From Chloroflexota bacterium (GTDB lineage: Bacteria; Chloroflexota; Dehalococcoidia; JACQGW01): DNA of 7,355 bases. Under the pieces are notes generated by a model, which was not told the DNA's origin, did not search any database, and worked only from the letters and a program-made list of their open reading frames with translations. The position numbers and the translations under genes are program-made. The stretch is taken from NCBI GenBank assembly GCA_016199325.1, contig JACQGW010000023.1:1-7355 (forward strand), read 5' to 3'. Positions 1 through 5,991 of the stretch are shown here, one piece after another; position 1 is the stretch's first letter; each line of letters begins with the position of its first letter.

Positions 1-167
1 AGAAACAACGCGGCGACTCTGTCCAAGGTGTTCGCATACATCGTATGCCCTCGAACCTTGACCGCGACGTCGCCCCTCAGATTGACCCGTCGCACGACAG
101 CTCTGGCGACGGTTCTGAGCAGCGGAGAGCCAAGTAGGGCGGTCAGTGTTCCTAATCGAGATCTCAT
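1..167 (-). CDS. Partial CDS, probable FkbM-family methyltransferase N-terminus
   Basis: The minus strand reads open from an ATG at 167 to the left edge, giving about 55 residues of a protein cut off by the window. The translation begins MRSRLGTLTALLGSPLLRTV and continues into VNLRGDVAVKVRGHTMYANT, then LDRVAALFL. The VKVRGHTMYANTLDR stretch resembles the segment preceding the SAM-binding core of FkbM-type methyltransferases, which methylate sugars or other small acceptors. The catalytic domain lies outside the window, so this is family resemblance recalled from memory. The gene follows the methyltransferase/glycosyltransferase fusion on the same strand with a 76-bp gap, consistent with one glycan-biosynthesis transcript. 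The start is uncertain: no good Shine-Dalgarno site precedes the ATG, and an in-frame GTG at 236, 8 bp past the preceding stop, is also possible. Confidence 0.6.
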   Translation of the reverse strand, partial: MRSRLGTLTALLGSPLLRTVARAVVRRVNLRGDVAVKVRGHTMYANTLDRVAALF

Positions 168-243
168 TGGTCTATCGGAAGAGTCAGTATCGAGATGATT
201 GCCCTTTTTCCTCAGTGAGAACCTGTGGCGCGTCACAGGCGGT

Positions 244-1701
244 TCATACGAACTTGATCCGTCGCGCCGCGAACAACACCATGCGCAGCAGCAACCAGCC
301 GTGTCGCCAGCGCTGGATGTTCGTCGTGCCGTAGGTCCGCTCACGATAGCGGATGGGCAGATCCACGATCTTCCGGTTCAGCCGGGCTGCGCCGAACAAC
401 AGGTCGAAATCGCCAAACGGATCGAAGTCGCCGAAGTACCCCCGGTTGGCCGCGATCAGCTCGTAGTCCGACTTCCAGAGGACCTTGGTACCGCAGAGGG
501 TGTCCTTGATCGGTTGGCCGAGCAGCCAGGAGAAGGCCAGGCCGAAGAGCTTGTTGCCCACCAGGTTGAAGAAGCGCATCGCCTGCTTCTCCATCGGGTA
601 GACCAGCCGGACGCCGTTGACGAACTCGCCCTTGCCCGATCGCAACACTTCATAAAACCGGGGCAGGTCCTCCGGTCGCACCGTCAGGTCGGCGTCCAGA
701 ATCATCAGGACGTCGCCGCTCGCCCGAGCAAAGCCCAGCCGCACGGCATCGCCCTTGCCCTTGCCGGTTTGGCGGAAGAGCCTGCTGCGGCGCCGGGGAT
801 GCTCGGCGATCGCCCGTTCGATCGTTTCGTACGTGTTGTCCCGGGAATGCCCCTCGACGAAGATGAGCTCAGTTCCTCCACCGATTTCAGGCGTGCGCGC
901 GAAGATCTCCTGAATGTTCCCAGCTTCGTTGCGCGCCGGCACCACGACGGAGACCAGCGGCTTCTCGGCAGGGAGCTTCGGCGACGGCTGCAGGCGGGCC
1001 ACCAGCACGTTCGTCAACGCCGCCTGCCGGAACGGCCAGACCTTCACGAAGTACCGGTTGGCCACGTCGGCCAGAATCGGCACCGGCAACGGACAGAGGA
1101 CCTCTTGCCAGTGTCGGATCACCTCGAAACCGGCCAGGGAGAGGAGCCCGCCGATATCCTCGACCGTCAGCCAGTTCTGGACCAGGTTTGGCTTGGCGAC
1201 TCCGAGCCGCTGCGCCAGCGCCAGCGGCGGCTCCCAGAGCCGGCTGTACGAGTTGAGGATCAGCCGGGTCCGGGGGGTGGCGAGCCGGGCCAATTGTTGG
1301 AAGACGGCCTGCACGTCCCAGAGGTCGTTGACAAGGTCCGAGAGGATGATGACGTCGAATCGTTCGTTCAGGTCAAGCTCGTGCGCATCGGCCTGAATGA
1401 AGTGGAGGTGCGGATACCGTCGCGTCGCGCGCCGGATCATCTCGCCCGAGAAATCGATGCCCACTCCGTAGGCCGGCTTCACTGCGGCCAGCAGGTCCCC
1501 CCGGCCACAGCCGATCTCCAGCACCCGCTGTCCCGGCGCGACCAGAAATCGATAGATCTCGGCCAGTCGGCGCTGGTAATAACCGCCCCAGCCGGTCCAG
1601 GCGTCCAGGCGGCGGGCCAGTGCATCCCAATGCGCGATCCGCGCATTCTGGTAGGTTGTCTCAGCGGGATCTACCCGACTTCGTTCGGCTACTCTCATCA
1701 T
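244..1701 (-). CDS. Bifunctional class I SAM methyltransferase / GT2 glycosyltransferase
   Basis: A 485-residue fusion of two enzyme domains. Residues about 25-235 form a class I SAM-dependent methyltransferase: motif I is LEIGCGRGD (61-69), the acidic motif II residue is D83 in GVGIDFSG, and a post-motif IILSDLVNDL follows. Residues about 248-470 form a GT-A fold family 2 glycosyltransferase related to polyprenyl-phosphate mannosyl/glucosyltransferases: VSVVVPARNEAGNI near 250, the metal-binding DAD at 336-338 and CGTKVL near 403. There is no clear C-terminal membrane domain, only a hydrophobic-basic end (LLLRMVLFAARRIKFV) that may touch the membrane. It probably moves a sugar from an NDP-sugar to a lipid carrier or glycan and methylates a linked product; substrates cannot be read from sequence. 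I chose the paired ATGs at 1701/1698 because upstream codons are arginine-rich, low-complexity and overlap the divergent gene. It is a plausible operon partner of the partial gene downstream. Confidence 0.88.
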   Translation of the reverse strand: MMRVAERSRVDPAETTYQNARIAHWDALARRLDAWTGWGGYYQRRLAEIYRFLVAPGQRVLEIGCGRGDLLAAVKPAYGVGIDFSGEMIRRATRRYPHLHFIQADAHELDLNERFDVIILSDLVNDLWDVQAVFQQLARLATPRTRLILNSYSRLWEPPLALAQRLGVAKPNLVQNWLTVEDIGGLLSLAGFEVIRHWQEVLCPLPVPILADVANRYFVKVWPFRQAALTNVLVARLQPSPKLPAEKPLVSVVVPARNEAGNIQEIFARTPEIGGGTELIFVEGHSRDNTYETIERAIAEHPRRRSRLFRQTGKGKGDAVRLGFARASGDVLMILDADLTVRPEDLPRFYEVLRSGKGEFVNGVRLVYPMEKQAMRFFNLVGNKLFGLAFSWLLGQPIKDTLCGTKVLWKSDYELIAANRGYFGDFDPFGDFDLLFGAARLNRKIVDLPIRYRERTYGTTNIQRWRHGWLLLRMVLFAARRIKFV

Positions 1702-1826
1702 CCCACGAGTGGAACCCTCGTTTGTCCGCTGCCGCGCTTCGAGCGGACAGCGGACCGGGCCGTTGCCTGGTGGAGTATACCACATTCGCTGTCGGTCGAC
1801 GGCCTCAGAGTGGTAAGATATGGGGC
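1702..1826. promoter_or_regulatory. Divergent intergenic control region
   Basis: This 125-bp region separates the minus-strand fusion gene from the plus-strand sensor operon and must hold both promoters. On the minus strand a TATACT -10 box (1779-1774) lies 73 bp upstream of the ATG at 1701, but no good -35 sits 17 bp further up. AGCGGAC occurs twice in tandem at 1742-1748 and 1749-1755 and once inverted (GTCCGCT) at 1724-1730. That arrangement suggests a regulator operator or a hairpin in the minus-strand leader. No regulator is assigned. Confidence 0.45.
1814..1819 (+). promoter_or_regulatory. Candidate -10 box, possibly giving a leaderless mRNA
   Basis: TAAGAT ends 7 bp before the GTG chosen for the lipoprotein gene, so initiation at the usual distance would start the transcript at or next to the first codon. 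No Shine-Dalgarno site at proper spacing precedes that GTG, which agrees with leaderless translation. There is no convincing -35 hexamer. Confidence 0.3.
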
Positions 1827-2771
1827 GTGAACCCGTCGATTCGAGTGATCGCCGCCGTGCTGCTGGCGCTGGTGCTCGCCGCCTGCGCCGGACCGCCGCG
1901 CCTGCGGGTTCGGCTCGCCAGCCCGGCCGGGCCGGCCGCCGGTCTGGCCGCTGAGGCACAGGCGCGGGCGCCCGCCGTCCCCCTCCGGATCGCCGTCGCC
2001 GGCGTCGTCTCGCCCAAGGAGACCTTCCGCTCCTACCAGGAGCTCATCGCCTCCATCGGCCGGCGGTCCGGCCGGCCGGCCGAGCTCATTCAGCGCCCGA
2101 CCTACGGCGAGATCAACGCGCTGGTGCGCTCCGGCCAGGCCGACCTTGCCTTCGTCTGCACGCTGGCCTACGTCGAAGGGCAGCGCGAGTTCGGCATGGA
2201 GCTCCTCGCCGCACCCGTCGTCCGCGGCCGGGCCGAGTACTCCTCGTACGTCATCGTCCCGAGCGGCAGCCCGGCGCGCTCACTCGAAGACCTCCGGGGC
2301 ACTGCCTTTGCTTTCTCCGACCCGCTCTCGAACACCGGCCGCTATGCTCCTACCTACGAGCTCCTGCGGTCCGGCCAATCGCCCGAAACCTTCTTCCGGC
2401 GGGTCATCTACACCTACAGCCACGACAACTCGATCCGCGCGGTCGCCGACCGTCTGGTCGACGGGGCGGCCGTCGACAGCCTGGTCTACGAGAGCGCCGT
2501 CGAGCGAAAGCCGGAGCTCGGCCAGCGGCTCCGGGTCATCGCCCGCATCGGCCCGTATCCTACCCCGCCCGTCGTCGTCAATCCCGCGCTGCCCCCCGAC
2601 CAGAAAGCCGCCCTGCGGGCGATCCTGCTCGGCCTGCACGAGGACCCCGAGGGCCAGCGCATCCTGGCGGAGCTGGGGATCGATCGCTTCGTCCCGCTGG
2701 ACGACCGAGCCTACGACAGCGTCCGCACCGTCCGAGACGCCGTCCAGAAAGCCGAGCAGGTTCGCCAATGA
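1827..2771 (+). CDS. PhnD-like periplasmic substrate-binding lipoprotein (putative ligand sensor)
   Basis: A 314-residue exported binding protein. The N-terminus is a lipoprotein signal, MNPSIRVIAAVLLALVLAAC, with lipobox LAAC and lipidated C20, then a proline/alanine-rich linker to about residue 52. The rest is a phosphate/phosphite/phosphonate-type binding fold (PhnD-like, PF12974-type): LRIAVAGVVSPKE (53-65), the hinge-loop motif FAFSDPLSNTGRYAP (161-175), and SHDNSIRAVADRLVDGAAVD (198-217), matching the family's helix and hinge motif. Ligand identity is not readable; related domains bind phosphonates, phosphite or other anions. No ABC permease or ATPase is nearby, and the gene is followed by a sensor kinase and a response regulator, so it most likely presents ligand to the kinase rather than feeding a transporter. 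The GTG start is chosen because it places the lipobox correctly. Its stop overlaps an ATG (ATGA, 2768-2771), a typical coupled junction. Confidence 0.88.
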   Translation: MNPSIRVIAAVLLALVLAACAGPPRLRVRLASPAGPAAGLAAEAQARAPAVPLRIAVAGVVSPKETFRSYQELIASIGRRSGRPAELIQRPTYGEINALVRSGQADLAFVCTLAYVEGQREFGMELLAAPVVRGRAEYSSYVIVPSGSPARSLEDLRGTAFAFSDPLSNTGRYAPTYELLRSGQSPETFFRRVIYTYSHDNSIRAVADRLVDGAAVDSLVYESAVERKPELGQRLRVIARIGPYPTPPVVVNPALPPDQKAALRAILLGLHEDPEGQRILAELGIDRFVPLDDRAYDSVRTVRDAVQKAEQVRQ

Positions 2772-2792
2772 CACGGCCCTCGCTCGAACGAC

Positions 2793-2878
2793 GAGGTTTC
2801 TGGTTTCTGGTTTCTCGTTTCTGGTCGCTGGTTCGGCAGCAGACCACCAGAAACCACAAACCAGAAACCAGAAACCTC
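2793..2878. repeat. 86-bp palindromic repeat between lipoprotein and kinase genes
   Basis: Perfect 21-bp inverted arms at 2793-2813 and 2858-2878 are built of roughly 7-bp units of GGTTTCT / AGAAACC. A further 9-bp pair on the same axis lies inside (2817-2825 with 2846-2854). The RNA would form a long hairpin 21 nt downstream of the lipoprotein stop. It lies between the ATGA overlap at 2768-2771 and the kinase frame. Short-period dispersed repeats of this look are common in environmental bacterial genomes; the origin of this one is unknown. Confidence 0.9.
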
Positions 2879-2912
2879 GCCATGGGACCTGCTCTGGCGG
2901 TTCGCCGGCGCC

Positions 2913-4802
2913 GTGCCCATCCGCATCAAGATCATGGGCATCATCCTCGGGCTCGTCGTCGTCCTGGGCGTCGGCATCACCTGGCAGGTGCGGCGCACGC
3001 TGGAGAGCACCCTCACCGACGAGCTCCACCTGCGGGCCGTCTCCATCGCCAGCGACCTCGCCGCCCGCGGCGCCGACAACCTCCTGACCAGCAACATCTT
3101 CGCGCTCCACCAGCTCACCGGCGAGACGCTCGCCAACAACCCGGACGTCCGCTACGCCTTCGTCGCCGATCCGAGCGGCCAGGTGCTCGTCCACACCTTC
3201 GGCGAGCACTTCCCAGCCGACCTCCTGGCCGTCCACCGCGTGCCGCTGCAGGGCAGCCAGAGCCACCTCGTCCTGCTCGACAGCGACGAGGGGCCTCTCC
3301 TGGACGTCGCCGTGCCGATCCTGGGAGGCCGGGCCGGCGTGGCGCGCGTCGGGCTCACCCAGCGGCGGATGCAGGCGGCCGTCGAAGCGATCACCGCGGA
3401 GCTGCTGCTGGCGACGGCGTTCGTCTCGCTCATCGGCGTCGCCGCCGCCTACGTGCTCACCCTGCTCCTGACCGCTCCGGTCCTGGAGCTCGTCCAGGTG
3501 ACCCGATCCATCGAGGCCGGCGACTTCGCGCGGCGGGCCCGCGTGTGGGCGAGCGACGAGATCGGCTGGCTGGCGCAGGCCATCAACGCGATGGCCGCCA
3601 GCCTGCTCAGCTCCCGGCGCGACCTCGAGGCGTCGCACGCGCTCGCGCTGCGCCGCAATCGCGAGCTCACGATGCTCAACGCCGTCGCCGCCCGCCTCGC
3701 CGAAGGCTTCGACGCCCGCCGGCTGACGCTGGACGCGCTGGAGGAGATCGTGCGGCAGCTCGGCCTGCGGCGGGGCGCCGCCGTCCACTTCGACCCGGCC
3801 ACGGGCAGGATCGCCTGGCGAGCCGCCGTCCGGAACCTCACCCCGCCGTCGCCGAACGGAGCAGCGTCCGACGCCGGCAGCGCCCTGCCGTTTCGGGTGC
3901 CGCTGGTCACCCGCAACCATGAGCTGGGCGTCCTGCTCCTGTGGGGGAGCCCCGGCCAGCCGGTGGCCGACGCCGATCGGCCGCTCCTCCTGGCGGCGGG
4001 CCAGCAGATCGCCGTCGCGGTCGAGAACGCGCACCTGTGGGAGGAGGTGCAGCGCAAGGAGGCGCTGCGGGGGCAGCTCCTCGCCAAGGTCATCGGCGCG
4101 CAGGAGGAGGAGCGCAAGCGCATCGCCCGGGAGCTCCACGACGAAACCAGCCAGGCGCTCACCTCGGTGATGGTCGGGCTGCGGCTCATCGAGAACCGGA
4201 CCGCCGACCCGGAGAGCCAGTCGCTCGTCGGATCGGTGCGCGGCACTGTCGCGGCGACCCTCGACGGCGTCCGCCAGCTCGCCCGCGACCTCCGCCCCAG
4301 CGTCCTCGACGACCTCGGGCTCGCCGCCGCGCTCGACCGGTACGTCGGCGACTACGGCCGGCAGCACCCCTTCGCCGCCGACTTCCACGGCGTCGGGCTC
4401 CGCGGCCTGCGGCTGGCGCCGTCCGTCGAAACGGCGCTCTACCGGATCGCCCAGGAGGCGCTGACGAACGCCGCTCGCCACGCCCGCCCGGCGAGCGTCA
4501 GCGTCGTCCTGGAGCGCCGCGGCGATACGCTCATCCTCATCGTCGAGGACGACGGCCGCGGCTTCGACGTCGCCGCCGCGACGGGCCGCCGTCCCGAGCA
4601 GCAGCTCGGCCTCCACGGCATGCGGGAGCGCGCCGAGCTGCTCGGCGCCCGCCTCACCATCGAGTCCGGCCCCGGCGCCGGCACGACGGTCTTCGTCGAG
4701 CTTCCGCTGGACGCCGCCCTGGGCCGCGAGCAGAGAACGGAACCAACCGCAGAGGGGCAGAGGACGGAATCAACCGCAGAGACGCAGAGGACGCAGAGAT
4801 GA
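2913..4802 (+). CDS. Membrane sensor histidine kinase, NarL/DegS class (HAMP-GAF-HisKA_3-HATPase)
   Basis: A 629-residue kinase when started at GTG 2913. In order: TM1 at about 7-24, an extracytoplasmic region of about 140 residues, TM2 at about 165-187, HAMP at about 187-240, a GAF-like domain at about 253-375, a HisKA_3 dimerisation domain with phospho-acceptor H409 in RIARELHDETSQALTS, and a HATPase domain. The ATPase has N-box ALYRIAQEALTNAARHA (N519), VEDDGRGFD (545-552) and LGLHGMRERAELLGARL. It should autophosphorylate at H409 and pass phosphate to the regulator encoded next. The preceding PhnD-like lipoprotein is its probable ligand partner. The true start is doubtful: the frame is open upstream and reads PWDLLWRFAGAV just before GTG, and a palindromic repeat separates it from the out-of-frame ATG 2768. 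Residues about 606-629 are encoded by an intergenic-type tandem repeat and lie beyond the normal domain end. Confidence 0.9.
   Translation: MPIRIKIMGIILGLVVVLGVGITWQVRRTLESTLTDELHLRAVSIASDLAARGADNLLTSNIFALHQLTGETLANNPDVRYAFVADPSGQVLVHTFGEHFPADLLAVHRVPLQGSQSHLVLLDSDEGPLLDVAVPILGGRAGVARVGLTQRRMQAAVEAITAELLLATAFVSLIGVAAAYVLTLLLTAPVLELVQVTRSIEAGDFARRARVWASDEIGWLAQAINAMAASLLSSRRDLEASHALALRRNRELTMLNAVAARLAEGFDARRLTLDALEEIVRQLGLRRGAAVHFDPATGRIAWRAAVRNLTPPSPNGAASDAGSALPFRVPLVTRNHELGVLLLWGSPGQPVADADRPLLLAAGQQIAVAVENAHLWEEVQRKEALRGQLLAKVIGAQEEERKRIARELHDETSQALTSVMVGLRLIENRTADPESQSLVGSVRGTVAATLDGVRQLARDLRPSVLDDLGLAAALDRYVGDYGRQHPFAADFHGVGLRGLRLAPSVETALYRIAQEALTNAARHARPASVSVVLERRGDTLILIVEDDGRGFDVAAATGRRPEQQLGLHGMRERAELLGARLTIESGPGAGTTVFVELPLDAALGREQRTEPTAEGQRTESTAETQRTQR
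4738..4793 (+). repeat. 27-bp tandem direct repeat at the kinase 3' end
   Basis: Two copies (29 bp each, sharing 2 bp; 26 of 29 identical) at 4738-4766 and 4765-4793 have a 27-bp period and contain the unit GCAGAG several times. The period equals nine codons, so the frame is kept and the kinase ends in near-identical nonapeptides RTEPTAEGQ and RTESTAETQ, then RTQR and stop. The composition is that of an intergenic element rather than of the kinase domain. Confidence 0.85.
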
Positions 4803-4872
4803 CGCGGAGAAGTGACAAATACCAACGTCACTCCTCTCGGACCTTCTCTGCGTTCTCTGCGCCTCTGCGGTT
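4772..4872. repeat. 101-bp inverted repeat spanning the kinase-regulator junction
   Basis: Arms of 28 bp at 4772-4799 and 4845-4872 match at 26 of 28 positions when one is reverse-complemented; both consist of ACCGCAGAG/GCAGAG units. A second 6-bp stem (AGTGAC 4811-4816 with GTCACT 4827-4832) sits near the centre. The left arm is coding (kinase C-terminus) and the right arm ends 8 bp before the regulator's Shine-Dalgarno site, so the mRNA hairpin occupies the whole junction. Confidence 0.88.
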
Positions 4873-4879
4873 CGGTGCG

Positions 4880-4884
4880 GGAGG
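4880..4884 (+). promoter_or_regulatory. Shine-Dalgarno site deciding the TTG start of the response regulator
   Basis: GGAGG lies 6 bp upstream of TTG 4891-4893. The following codons read MSAPVHRIRILLADDHAVLR, the normal start of a receiver domain, so the TTG is the likely start despite being a rare initiator. Confidence 0.75.
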
Positions 4885-4890
4885 GCCTCG

Positions 4891-5571
4891 TTGAGCGCGC
4901 CGGTCCACCGCATCCGCATTCTGCTGGCCGACGACCACGCCGTGCTGCGCGCCGGGCTGAAGCTCCTGCTGAACGGCCAGCCGGACATGGCCGTCGTCGG
5001 CGAGGCCGGCGACGGCGCCGCGACGGTGGCGCTGGCTCGGGAGACCCGGCCCGATCTCGTCCTGATGGACCTCAGCATGCCCGGCGTCGGCGGTCTGGAG
5101 GCCACCCGGCTGATCCACCAGCAGTTGCCGGCCGTGCGGGTGCTGGTCCTGAGCATGTACGACGACGAGCGCTACCTGCGCGAGTCCCTCGAAGCCGGCG
5201 CCAGCGGCTACATCCTCAAGCGCGCCGCCGACACCGAGCTGCTCGCCGCCGTCCGTGCGGTCCACCGCGGCGAGACCTACCTCCATCCGAGCCTGACCAC
5301 CTACCTGGTGGACTCGCTCCTCCACCGCCAACCGGCACCCCGGAGCGAGCCGCTCCCCGCGGGCGCGACCCCCGCGCCGAGCGTATTGAGCGAGCGCGAG
5401 CGCGCCGTGCTCGTCCTCGTCGCCCGCGGCCACACCAACCAGCAGGTCGCCGACCTCCTCGGCCTCAGCGTCAAGACCGTCGAGACCTACAAGACCCGGC
5501 TCATGGACAAGCTCGGCTGCCGCGGCCGCGCCGCCCTCGTCCGCTACGCGATCGAGCATGGCCTACTCTAA
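4891..5571 (+). CDS. NarL/FixJ-family response regulator (REC + LuxR-type HTH)
   Basis: A 226-residue DNA-binding response regulator of typical family length. The receiver domain spans about 8-123: acidic pair D14-D15 in LLADDHAVLRAGL, phospho-acceptor D60 in LVLMDLSMPGVGG, the switch serine S88 in LVLSMYDDERY and the conserved K110 in SGYILKRA. A linker of about 40 residues leads to a LuxR-type helix-turn-helix at about 166-222, beginning LSERERAVLVLVARG and including the recognition-helix segment LSVKTVETYKTRLMDKLG. It should be phosphorylated by the upstream HisKA_3 kinase, dimerise and bind promoter DNA as an activator or repressor. Translation starts at TTG with GGAGG 6 bp upstream. An 88-bp gap filled by an inverted repeat separates it from the kinase. 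The target genes are unknown; the divergent promoter at 1702-1826 is one candidate for autoregulation. Confidence 0.94.
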   Translation: MSAPVHRIRILLADDHAVLRAGLKLLLNGQPDMAVVGEAGDGAATVALARETRPDLVLMDLSMPGVGGLEATRLIHQQLPAVRVLVLSMYDDERYLRESLEAGASGYILKRAADTELLAAVRAVHRGETYLHPSLTTYLVDSLLHRQPAPRSEPLPAGATPAPSVLSERERAVLVLVARGHTNQQVADLLGLSVKTVETYKTRLMDKLGCRGRAALVRYAIEHGLL

Positions 5572-5617
5572 AGCGGTGCCGGGAGAGAACGAACCGCCAA
5601 GGCGCCAAGATCGCCAG
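5572..5617 (+). repeat. Left copy of an inverted repeat flanking the DUF433 gene
   Basis: This 46-bp element starts on the base after the regulator's TAA stop. It matches the reverse complement of 5992-6037 at 42 of 46 positions. The core is AGAGAACGAACCGCCAAGG followed by CGCCAAGATCGCCAG, that is, about 8-bp CGCCAAG units. It could also act as a 3' UTR hairpin partner, but the arms are 374 bp apart. Confidence 0.88.
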
Positions 5618-5654
5618 GGAAATCGTCAGGAAGGTCGGTCGGCGAACCAGGAAC

Positions 5655-5677
5655 GAGAAACCACAAACCCGTTTCTC
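5655..5677. repeat. Short hairpin overlapping the DUF433 stop codon
   Basis: GAGAAAC (5655-5661) and GTTTCTC (5671-5677) form a perfect 7-bp stem with a 9-nt loop. It overlaps the first two bases of the TGA at 5678-5676 and lacks a U-tract, so it is a weak terminator candidate at best. GAAACCACAAACC within it (5657-5669) also occurs at 2850-2862, inside the palindrome upstream of the kinase. Confidence 0.5.
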
Positions 5678-5918
5678 AGGCACCAAATGCGGCCGCGTTC
5701 GCCGCCAACCGCGCATCAATCGCCGCCTGATGCTCACGGTAATACGCGAGCGCGGCCTCGACAACCTCCACGGGCAGGTCATAGGCGTATGCCACACGCG
5801 GGACGTCGCCGTCGACGTTCCGCCAATAGCGGACAAGTGCCCAGATGGGAACGCCATACTCAGTGAGCCGTGCATCGCCCGGCCAGGGACGGGCAGGATC
5901 GAGCTCGACGTGTCCCAT
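5676..5918 (-). CDS. DUF433-like small protein (possible orphan antitoxin)
   Basis: An 80-residue protein when started at the ATG at 5918. The core YGVPIWALVRYWRNVDGDVPRVAYAYDLPVEVVEAALAYYREHQAAID (split: YGVPIWALVRYW, GDVPRVAYAYDLPVEVVEAA, LAYYREHQAAID) resembles DUF433 proteins. These small helical, probably DNA-binding proteins are often encoded beside a PIN-like DUF5615 toxin and regarded as antitoxins. No such partner is here: the downstream side has only about 100 bp before the regulator's stop and the upstream neighbour is Uma2. The start at 5918 is preferred because GAGGA lies 8 bp upstream of it, whereas the in-frame ATG at 5936 has no Shine-Dalgarno site. The gene sits between inverted copies of a 46-bp repeat, raising the possibility that it travelled as a cassette. 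Its function in this genome is unproven. Confidence 0.72.
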   Translation of the reverse strand: MGHVELDPARPWPGDARLTEYGVPIWALVRYWRNVDGDVPRVAYAYDLPVEVVEAALAYYREHQAAIDARLAANAAAFGA

Positions 5919-5991
5919 GATGACTTCCTCACTCATAGAGTGCTTGCACAGGGATCGACCAAACGACCAACCGATGTTCTTGGCGTCTCTC

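Noticed and set aside
199..1830. 543-codon plus-strand open frame opposite the methyltransferase/glycosyltransferase gene
   Set aside because: Antisense shadow in high-GC DNA: the opposite strand encodes two complete domain motif sets, while this frame gives arginine/proline-rich sequence with no recognisable family.
1702..1959. N-terminal extension of the methyltransferase/glycosyltransferase to an ATG at 1959
   Set aside because: The extension is arginine/alanine/proline-rich, overlaps the divergent lipoprotein signal peptide and runs through the promoter region; the MMRVAERS start at 1701 is more natural.
2768..3922. ATG at 2768 as start of a 384-residue protein in its own frame
   Set aside because: After MTRPSLERR this frame is repeat-derived and then arginine/proline-rich shadow of the kinase. 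It is kept only as evidence for the ancestral kinase start.
2280..4616. 778-codon minus-strand open frame
   Set aside because: Low-complexity antisense of the lipoprotein and kinase genes, including translated repeat sequence; no domain motifs.
4738..4872. CRISPR-like array at the kinase-regulator junction
   Set aside because: Units are 7-9 bp and contiguous with no unique spacers of regular length, and no cas genes are present.
5655..5677. Intrinsic terminator for the DUF433 gene
   Set aside because: The 7-bp stem is AT-rich and no U-tract follows on the minus strand, so it is recorded as a hairpin only.
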